NCBI GenBank assembly: GCA_016713125.1
Contig: JADJPT010000024.1
Coordinates: 1-57,076, forward strand
DNA from: Betaproteobacteria bacterium
Lineage (GTDB): Bacteria > Pseudomonadota > Gammaproteobacteria > Burkholderiales > SG8-39
Length of the DNA: 57,076 bases
Reading direction: 5' to 3'
The notes beneath the pieces were generated by a model, which worked only from the letters and a program-made list of their open reading frames with translations, was not told where the DNA came from and did no database searches. This document shows, piece by piece, positions 50,854 to 57,076 of the stretch (position 1 is the first letter of the stretch; each line of letters starts with the position of its first letter). Position numbers and translations under genes: made by a program.

Positions 50854-51825
50854 ATGCTGCGTACCGTCCTTCGTTTCGTCCCCGGCGTCCTCGCCCTGCT
50901 GCTGTCCGGTGGTGCGCTGGCCCAGGCCTGGCCCTCCAAGCCGGTCAAGATCATCGTCCCCTACACGGCCGGCGGCTCCTCCGATTTCACCGCGCGCACA
51001 CTGGGCGAGAAGCTCGGGCCGCTGCTCGGCACCCAGGTGGTGACCGAGAACAAGCCGGGCGGCAACACGCTGATTGCCACCGAGTTCGTCGCCAAGAGCG
51101 CGCCGGACGGCTACACCCTGCTGCTGGCCGGCCTGACCACCTATGGCGCGCAGCCCCATCTGCACAAGAAGCTGCCCTACGACCTGCAGAAGGACTTCGT
51201 GCTGGTCAACAACGCCATCATCTCGCCGCTGGTGCTCTCCGTGCATCCGAGCGTGCCGGCGAAGAACCTGCAGGAGTTCATCGCCTACGCCAAGGCCAAT
51301 CCGGGCAAGATCAACTTCGGCTCGGCCGGCGTGGGCAACACCCTGCACCTGGCGCTCGAGAAATTCAAGATGAGCACCGGGGTGCAGATCGTCGATGTGC
51401 CCTACAAGGGGGCGTCGCAGGCCGTGGTGGACCTGCTGGCCGGCAACATCCAGATGATGATCGACCTGGTGCAGACCCCGCTGCAGCACATCAATGCCGG
51501 CAAGCTGCGCGCGCTGGGCACCACCGGCTCGCAGCGCGCGGGCGCGCTGCCCAACGTGCCGACGTTCAAGGAGCAGGGCCTGGATTACGAGTTCGGCGCG
51601 ATGATCGGCCTGATGGCGCCCGCCGGGGTGCCGAGGGAAATCATCGTGCGCCTGCACGCCGAGATCGGCAAGGTCATGGCCATGCCTGAGGTGCGCGAGG
51701 CCTTCGCCAAGCAGGCCATGGATCCGTTCACCTTCCCGACCCCCGAGGCCTACGCCGCGCAGTTCCGCCGCGACATCGAGGAGATGGGCAAGCTGGTGCG
51801 CGCCGCCGGCATACAGCCGCAGTGA
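50854..51825 (+). CDS. Bug/TctC-family periplasmic substrate-binding protein
   Basis: This intact 323-residue Bug receptor has signal peptide MLRTVLRFVPGVLALLLSGGALA, mature start QAWPSKPVKIIVPYTAGGSSD, then NKPGGNTLIATEFVAKSAPDG, KINFGSAGVGNTLHLALEKF, DVPYKGASQAVVDLLAG and LPNVPTFKEQGLD. ATG at 50854 follows AGGGAGTCTCACC; the frame opens 18 codons earlier without signal-peptide character. It is divergent from the Kef gene and 52 nt upstream of the racemase-like gene, with which it is likely co-transcribed. Confidence 0.92.
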   Translation: MLRTVLRFVPGVLALLLSGGALAQAWPSKPVKIIVPYTAGGSSDFTARTLGEKLGPLLGTQVVTENKPGGNTLIATEFVAKSAPDGYTLLLAGLTTYGAQPHLHKKLPYDLQKDFVLVNNAIISPLVLSVHPSVPAKNLQEFIAYAKANPGKINFGSAGVGNTLHLALEKFKMSTGVQIVDVPYKGASQAVVDLLAGNIQMMIDLVQTPLQHINAGKLRALGTTGSQRAGALPNVPTFKEQGLDYEFGAMIGLMAPAGVPREIIVRLHAEIGKVMAMPEVREAFAKQAMDPFTFPTPEAYAAQFRRDIEEMGKLVRAAGIQPQ

Positions 51826-51877
51826 CGGTGACGATCATCGCGCCGGTCCCGCCAGCGGGCGGTCCGGCGGAGCGTGC

Positions 51878-52549
51878 ATGAAGATCCTGGTCGTCAATCC
51901 GAACTCCAGCCTGGCGGTCACGCAGGGCATCGACGCGGCCTGTGCGCCCCTGCGCATGGCCGGCGGGCCGCAGATCGAATGCGCCACGCTGGCGGAGGGT
52001 CCGCCGGGAATCGAGACGCAGCAACACGTGGACGGCGTGGTCGCGCCGCTGGCACAACTGGTACGGGCCCGAGAGGCCGAATGCGCTGCCTTCGTGATCG
52101 CCTGCTACAGCGACCCGGGTCTGCACACGCTGCGCGAGGTCACGCGCAAGCCGGTGCTCGGCATCTCCGAGTGCGGCATCCTGACCGCGCTGACCCTGGG
52201 CCAGCGGTTCGGCGTGATCGCCATCCTGCCGGCCTCCATCCCGCGCCACCTGCGCTACATGGGTGCGATGGGCGTGCTCGAGCGCCTGGCCGGAGAGCAG
52301 TCGTTGGGCCTGGGTGTGGCCGAACTGGCCGACGAGCAGAAGACCTACGGCCGCATGATCGAAGCCGGACGCACGCTGCGCGATGTGCGCGGTGCCGACG
52401 TGCTGGTGATGGGCTGTGCCGGCATGGCGCGGTATCGCAACCCCCTGCAGGACGCGCTGGGCATCCCGGTGGTCGAGCCCACGCAGGCCGCGGTGGGCAT
52501 GGCGGTTGCGCGCGTGCGGCTCGACTGGGCTTCGACGCGCCAGACGTAG
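51878..52549 (+). CDS. Asp/Glu/hydantoin racemase-superfamily protein
   Basis: This 223-residue cofactor-independent racemase/isomerase-like enzyme starts MKILVVNPNSSLAVTQGID, the NPNS opening of hydantoin racemases. The two catalytic Cys are in FVIACYSDPGLHTLRE and VMGCAGMARYRNP. The superfamily also includes maleate isomerase (NicE) and arylmalonate decarboxylase. NicE proteins normally open differently (a Ser/Asn-rich PSSN motif), so hydantoin-racemase-like is the safer name. Placement between two Bug genes, within reach of a maleamate-type pathway, leaves maleate isomerisation as an untested alternative. The frame is intact. Confidence 0.82.
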   Translation: MKILVVNPNSSLAVTQGIDAACAPLRMAGGPQIECATLAEGPPGIETQQHVDGVVAPLAQLVRAREAECAAFVIACYSDPGLHTLREVTRKPVLGISECGILTALTLGQRFGVIAILPASIPRHLRYMGAMGVLERLAGEQSLGLGVAELADEQKTYGRMIEAGRTLRDVRGADVLVMGCAGMARYRNPLQDALGIPVVEPTQAAVGMAVARVRLDWASTRQT

Positions 52550-52650
52550 GTTGCGGTTTCCGGCAAGTCAATTGACACGCAATCGTCTCCTGGAGCCGAT
52601 TTCGCAAAAAAAATGTTCAACATTTATCGAGAATGTCCAAGGAGAGCACG

Positions 52651-53619
52651 ATGTCCAAGCTGGTTCTGAAGTCCCTCACCGCCGCCGCCCTGTGTGCGGC
52701 AGCCGCACTGGCCCAGGCGCAGGCCTGGCCGAGCAAGCCGATCCGCTGGGTGGTGCCCTACGGCCCGGGCAGCACGGACATCCTGGCGCGCGTGCTGGCG
52801 CCCACCGTCAGCACCGCCCTGGGCCAGCAGATCGTGGTCGAGAACCGTCCGGGTGCCGGCGGCAGCGTAGGCAGCGCGCAGGTCGCCAAGACCGACCCCG
52901 ACGGCTACACCCTGCTGCTCGGCTCGGCCGCCTCGCATGCGGTGAACCCGGCCCTGCTGTCCAAGGTCGGCTATGACGCGGTGAAGGACTTCGCGCCCAT
53001 CATCAACCTGGCCAGCATTCCCAACGTGGTGATCGTCAATCCGCAGTTTCCGGTCAAGTCGATCGCCGAACTGGTGGCCGCGGCCAAGGCCAAGCCGGGC
53101 ACGCTGCTGTATTCCTCGAACGGTCCCGGCACCTCGCAGCACATGTCGGCCGCGCTGTTCGAAACGCTGGCCGGCGTGAAGATGGTGCATGTGCCCTACA
53201 AGGGCAGTTCCGAGGGTGTGGTCGCGGTCACGCGCGGCGACGTGAACCTGATGTTCGCCAACCTGCCGCCCTCGCTGCCGCTGATCCGCGACGGACGCGT
53301 GAAGCCGATCGCGGTCACGACGGCCAGGCGCCTGGCCGCCTTCCCGGACCTGCCCACGGTGGCCGAGTCCGGCGTATCGGGCTTCGAGGTTGCCACCTGG
53401 TTCGCGCTGTTCGCGCCGGCCAATACCCCCGAGCCCATCGTGCAGCGGCTGAACAAGGAGTTCAACGTCGCGCTGGCCGCGCCGGATGTGCGCGAGAAAC
53501 TGCAGAACCAGGGTTTCTTCATCAATGCCGGCTCGTCGCAGGACCTGGCCAAGCTGGTGAGTTCCGAGCTGGTGAAGTGGGCCAGGGTGGTGAAGGAGTC
53601 GGGCGCCAAGGCCGACTGA
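52651..53619 (+). CDS. Bug/TctC-family periplasmic substrate-binding protein
   Basis: This 322-residue Bug receptor has signal peptide MSKLVLKSLTAAALCAAAALAQA, mature start QAWPSKPIRWVVPYGPGSTD, then NRPGAGGSVGSAQVAKTDPDG, LLYSSNGPGTSQHMSAALFE, HVPYKGSSEGVVAVTRGDV and LPTVAESGVSGFEVATWF. ATG at 52651 has GGAG seven bases upstream and is chosen over an in-frame ATG at 52633. A strong terminator follows at 53658. The sequence before it (52560-52640) is AT-rich and may carry its own promoter. The ligand is unknown. Confidence 0.92.
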   Translation: MSKLVLKSLTAAALCAAAALAQAQAWPSKPIRWVVPYGPGSTDILARVLAPTVSTALGQQIVVENRPGAGGSVGSAQVAKTDPDGYTLLLGSAASHAVNPALLSKVGYDAVKDFAPIINLASIPNVVIVNPQFPVKSIAELVAAAKAKPGTLLYSSNGPGTSQHMSAALFETLAGVKMVHVPYKGSSEGVVAVTRGDVNLMFANLPPSLPLIRDGRVKPIAVTTARRLAAFPDLPTVAESGVSGFEVATWFALFAPANTPEPIVQRLNKEFNVALAAPDVREKLQNQGFFINAGSSQDLAKLVSSELVKWARVVKESGAKAD

Positions 53620-53657
53620 GGCGCGCGGCGGGCCGGCGATGGCCGGCGCAGCAATAC

Positions 53658-53685
53658 AAAGGGCGCACCTCGGTGCGCCCTTTTT
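53658..53685. terminator. Bidirectional terminator between convergent Bug and UbiD genes
   Basis: The perfect 11-bp repeat AAAGGGCGCAC (53658-53668) / GTGCGCCCTTT (53673-53683) has loop CTCG and a T tract on the plus strand. The A's on the other side can serve the convergent ubiD-type gene. Confidence 0.88.
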
Positions 53686-53704
53686 ATTGCTGCGGCGCGA
53701 AGCG

Positions 53705-56174
53705 CTAAATGAAGTCAGCCAGTCTCACCTTCGCGTTGTTCTTCGGCGTGGCGCGGGCGAACGACTCGGCGCCTTCGCCGCCCACGGTGCCCAGCGGTAT
53801 CGTGGCATCGCAGATCCACTTCGGCGCGATGGCTGCCCCCGGCGCCACGGATTGCGCACAGAGGTCCGAGGGAAAGCACGAGGCCGCGTCGATGGTCGCC
53901 ACGTCGATCACCGCGTGCGTGCGGCTGGCCAGCACCCAGATCAGTTCCGGCGCGTCGGTCGGGCTGACGTCGGGGTCGATGGCCAGCGCCCAGCGCGCCA
54001 GCGTGCTGGGCCCGGAGAGCGCCGCCACCAACGCCGTCTTGGCCTGCCCGGCCACCCGCGGGGCGATCTGCAGCACGGTCATCAGCCCGGCCGCGCCGGG
54101 CGGGCAGTGCACGTCGCGCAGGTCCAGGCCGCCTTCGATGTTGCGCAGGTGGCGCGCGGTCAGCGCTTCGTTGGCCACGCACACCAGTCCGTTGATGTCA
54201 GGCGCCTTGTCCTCGGCCACGGCCTCCGCGTTGCCGCGTCCGGAAAGCACCTTGAAGCGCACGCTGTCCAGCGCCACACCGGCAAAGCCCGTCAGGCCGC
54301 AGGCCGAAGCGAGCTTGCCCGCCGCGGCGGGATCGATCTCGCCTTCGAGCAGCGCCTGCGCCTCCTCGCGCACCAGTGCCGCGCCGGCCAGGCCGCCGGC
54401 CAGAGCCCAGTCGGCGCGCAGGCCCAGCGTGCCGCAGGCCGCGGCCAGCAAGGCCGCGGGTTGCGCGCCCAGCAGCAGACGCGCCTTGCGCTTCACCGAG
54501 AGCAGTGCCGCCAGGCGCGGCGTGTCCAGGGCGATGGCCAGATGCGCGCCGTCGCGGAAGGCGCGCACCAGGCAGAGTCCCTCGTCGATCACCAGCACGC
54601 CAGCCAGGGCCTGGCGCGCGGGCGGGTAGAGCGTGTCGGCGGGCAGCGGCGGCAAAGTGGCAGTGGCGGCGGTTTGCGGCGCGATGCGCGCCTCCAGCCG
54701 GTCGCGCAGCGCGAACACGAAGCCGTCCTCGGGCAGACCCAGCGCCTGCGCCCACCAGGCACGGCCGCGTGGTTCGGCGGCCGGTTGCCAGGCATGTCGC
54801 GCGCGCTCGGCGGCCGGCGTGTCGGCCGGCAGCGTGGCGTCGAACAGCACCTTGGTCCCGGTGCGGTGCATGGGGGTTCTGTCCGGCTTCCAGCGGCGAG
54901 CCGTTGTCCAGGGTGAATACGCGCGTCTTGTCGATCTTGGTCAGGCCGCGCACCGGATCCAGGCGCCCGGCGAGTGCGCGCAGCACGGCCCACGAATCGC
55001 CGGCGTCGACGTCTTCGTCGACCGCGATCAGGAACTTGGGATGCAGGTAGGGGCTGGCCGCCGCGGCCATCAGCGCCGTGCGCGACTGGCCGGCGTAGCG
55101 CGGCCGCATGCGCAGCGCCACCACCAGCGGCGACATGCCGCCGGGACTGCGGATATCGGCCAGGTCCAGCAGGCCGCCGTCGACGCCCTTCAGGTGGTCC
55201 CAGAGCTTGGCTTCCACCACCGCGCAGGTGATGGAATGCGCGTCCGACGGCGCCATCCCGCAACTCATGGCATAGAACACCGGCTTCTTGCGCCGCGTGA
55301 TGGCCTTGACGCGGAACACCGGCGCGGTGCCGCGCTTTGAGTAGGTGCCCGTGACTTCGCCGAACGGGCCTTCGGGCGCGATCTCCTCGGGCAGGATCTC
55401 GCCTTCCAGCACCAGCTCGGCGTCGGCCGGCACCTCGACGTCGATGGTCTTGCACTTCACCAGGCGCACCGGATGTCGCAGCAGGCCGCCGGCCACCGCC
55501 AGCTCGTCGGTGCCGAACGGCGCGACGAAGCCGGCGGCGAACATGATCAGCGGATGGCCGCCGATCACCATCGCCGCCTGCATCGGCTTGCCCAGCTTCT
55601 GGTGCATCTGGTGGATGCGCATGGCCTGGCGCGGCAGCATGAAGTAACCGGTGGTGTTCCGGCCCAGGATCTGCGCGCGGTGCACCGACATGTTGCGAAC
55701 GCCGGTTTCGGGATCCTTGATCACGCACATGCCCGAGGCGATGTAGCGGCCCGGGTCATTGTCAGAGGTCCACATCGCCGGCAGCTTCATCAGATCGACT
55801 TCGTCGCCGATCTGCACCACCTCCTGCACCGGGCCTTCGGCCACCAGTTGCGGCGGCACGGTCTCGGCCAGGCGCTCGGCCAGGGTGCTCACCACTTCGC
55901 TTTCCGGCACGCCCAGGGCCAGGGCCCACATGTCGCGGTCCATGACCAGCTGGCTGGCCACTTCCCAGCCCGGGAAACCCTTGATGTCCGTGAACAGGCA
56001 GCCTTTGCCGCGCTGCACGTAGGTCTGGTACGACAGGGCCGAGATGTTCTCGTCCACGTCGACGCGCTTGCCTATGCGTTGCAGTTTGCCTTCGCCCTCG
56101 AGGATCTCCAGGTAGCGGCGCAGCGACTGGCCGCTGGCGTGTGCCGCCGCGGCCGGTTTCAGTGGTGCATTCAT
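53705..56174 (-). CDS. UbiD-family decarboxylase with a second, degenerate UbiD-like half (one frameshift)
   Basis: UbiD enzymes reversibly decarboxylate aromatic or unsaturated acids with prenylated FMN made by UbiX. The first module (about residues 1-465) has SLRRYLEILEGEGKLQRI, GRNTTGYFMLPRQAMR, GTDELAVAGGLL, DVEVPADAELVLEGEILPEE and the catalytic PEGPFGEVTG loop with its Glu pair, ending HRTGTKVLFDATLPADTP. A single extra G in a five-G run (54872-54876) shifts the frame. Once corrected, reading continues without a stop into a second module (about 360 residues) that keeps UbiD-like blocks (LLLGAQPAALLAAACGTLG, PRVAGQAKTALVAALSG) but lacks the PEGPFGE loop. It may be one 823-residue fusion, or two genes whose stop and start are hidden by another error. 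Confidence 0.85.
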
Positions 56175-56181
56175 GTAAAGC

Positions 56182-56706
56182 TCAATCTCCGATCTTGGGG
56201 CCGAAGCCGGTGGACTTCTCGACTGCGAGGGTGTTCTCCGGGCGGCCGAAGGGCTCGGGCGCAGGTTCGCCGGCCTTGCGCGGCTTGCCGATTGCTTCGG
56301 CGAACTCGTGCAGGCCCGGGGGCAGGTAGGTCCAGGTCATCTTGAACTCGCCGGCGCCGTCGTTGACGATCTTGTGCTTGACCCAGCGGCCGACGTAGAC
56401 GGTGGTGCCCGGCACCGCCTTGTGCGGCACGCCGTCGACGTGGATGGTGCCCTCGCCCTCGAAGCAGAACAGGATCTCCTCGTGCTTGCTGTGCCAGTGC
56501 TCGCGTATGTAGCCACCGGGGGCGATCACCTGCACGCCCATCGAGGTGAAGTTCGAGCTGCAATTCTTTGGCGTGATCTTCAGCGTCATGTAGCCGCTGG
56601 CCGGCTTGGGCTGCCAGTACGATTCGCCCTCGTCGGGCTGCAGCACGATGGCGTCGCCCTTCAGGCGCGGGTCGAAGATCTCTGCAGGCTGGACGGGCTT
56701 GTTCAT
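56182..56706 (-). CDS. Cupin-domain protein
   Basis: This 174-residue single-cupin protein shows GGYIREHWHSKHEEILFCFEG, the first cupin motif with two or three His and a Glu as metal ligands. GTTVYVGRWVKHKIVND gives the second motif with its His. Such proteins include small dioxygenases and isomerases, but the family alone does not give a reaction. ATG at 56706 is preferred over an upstream ATG in the same frame because homology begins here. It lies seven bases before the UbiD-type gene and is surely co-transcribed with it, so it may act on the substrate or product of the decarboxylase. Confidence 0.85.
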   Translation of the reverse strand: MNKPVQPAEIFDPRLKGDAIVLQPDEGESYWQPKPASGYMTLKITPKNCSSNFTSMGVQVIAPGGYIREHWHSKHEEILFCFEGEGTIHVDGVPHKAVPGTTVYVGRWVKHKIVNDGAGEFKMTWTYLPPGLHEFAEAIGKPRKAGEPAPEPFGRPENTLAVEKSTGFGPKIGD

Positions 56707-56721
56707 GGCGGTCTCCGGACG

Positions 56722-56731
56722 ATACGTATAC
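56722..56731. promoter_or_regulatory. Short palindrome upstream of the cupin-UbiD pair
   Basis: ATACGTAT (56722-56729) overlaps GTATAC (56726-56731), an AT-rich palindromic pair 16 bases upstream of the cupin start in otherwise GC-rich sequence. It could be an operator (GntR-type regulators use similar sites) or part of a -10 region. Evidence is by pattern only. Confidence 0.3.
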
Positions 56732-56833
56732 GAATCTCCCATTGTCCGGCGAAGCGCTCCGGCGGGCAACGCCGGGCGCCCGCAGGAAGTGAAACTGCGG
56801 TGCGCGGGGTGCCCTGCCGGCCGCCCCGGGGCA

Positions 56834-57076
56834 TTACGCGGCAGGGATGAAGGCTATGCCCTCGATTTCGATGCGATATTCCGGACGCACCAGTTGCGTG
56901 GTGCCCACCGTTGCGCTGGCGGGCAGGGCGGGGGCGCCGGCGAACACGCGGTTGCGCACGGCATTGTAGAGCGCGTAATCGCGCATGTCGGTCAGGAAGG
57001 TGGTGATCTTGGTCACGTGCGCCAGGCTGCCGCCCTCGGCGGCGAGCAACTCGCCCATGCGAGCAAAGATCAGCCT
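56834..57076 (-). CDS. RidA/YjgF-family protein (partial, runs off the right edge)
   Basis: This is the C-terminal 80 residues of a Rid-family protein. RidA members hydrolyse enamine/imine intermediates, and some are deaminases such as 2-aminomuconate deaminase in nitrogen-aromatic catabolism. LAAEGGSLAHVTKITTFLTDMRDYALYNAVRNRVF and LPASATVGTTQLVRPEYRIEIEGIAFIP are the conserved blocks; the Arg in VRPEY and the terminal Glu form the active pocket. The start lies beyond 57076. It is upstream of the cupin and UbiD-type genes on the same strand, 127 nt away, so it could be in the same unit. Confidence 0.9.
   Translation of the reverse strand, partial: RLIFARMGELLAAEGGSLAHVTKITTFLTDMRDYALYNAVRNRVFAGAPALPASATVGTTQLVRPEYRIEIEGIAFIPAA

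Overview
The window looks like a chromosomal stretch of a high-GC betaproteobacterium, most likely Burkholderiales. The evidence is the conserved gene order gyrA-serC-pheA-hisC-tyrA-aroA-cmk-rpsA-ihfB-lapA-lapB-ugd-rfaE1-rfaD-cysM, a tmRNA with tag peptide ANDERFALAA, and an expansion of Bug/TctC-type periplasmic binding proteins (four intact, one decayed).

Layout. 1-2922: the end of a genomic island inserted at the 3' end of ssrA, with a P4-type integrase and a broken YpsA/molybdenum-carrier-like gene. 2923-3290: tmRNA on the minus strand. 3359-7099 (minus): gph, ubiG, an OmpA-like protein, an MtaD-type deaminase and a truncated second OmpA-like gene. 7410-25968 (plus): the gyrA supraoperon for serine, aromatic amino acid and histidine synthesis, translation and LPS-heptose synthesis, then cysM, a PolB-like exonuclease and rlmD. 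26023-31494: a Bax1-like membrane protein, tRNA-Ser(UGA), a VOC protein, recQ, a lipocalin-like protein, lysC and tRNA-Ser(GCU).

From 31.5 kb to the right edge the content is accessory and catabolic. An IclR regulator diverges from a long plus-strand operon (34613-43600): Bug protein, molybdenum hydroxylase CoxL/CoxG/CoxM/CoxS, FAD monooxygenase, isochorismatase-type amidohydrolase, arylformamidase-like hydrolase and a NicX-like 2,5-dihydroxypyridine dioxygenase. Together these can carry out a maleamate-type pathway for a pyridine carboxylate or related N-heterocycle: ring hydroxylation, second hydroxylation, ring opening, deformylation, deamidation. A decayed monooxygenase plus Bug pair follows. 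Then come a TfdA-type dioxygenase, a thiol-stress module (disulfide reductase, peroxiredoxin-glutaredoxin, Kef antiporter), two Bug genes flanking an Asp/Glu/hydantoin racemase-like gene, and a minus-strand RidA-cupin-UbiD group. The UbiD reading frame carries a second, degenerate UbiD-like half.

Sequence quality is uneven. Many essential genes between about 4 and 29 kb contain one- or two-base frameshifts, often in G or C runs, and at least four sites look like larger deletions (about 6755, 10730, 16190 and 18530). A block of about 1 kb at 32755-33710 is mostly G homopolymers. Most of these are probably sequence or assembly errors. I therefore annotate frameshifted core genes as CDS and keep the pseudogene label for loci that look eroded or truncated.
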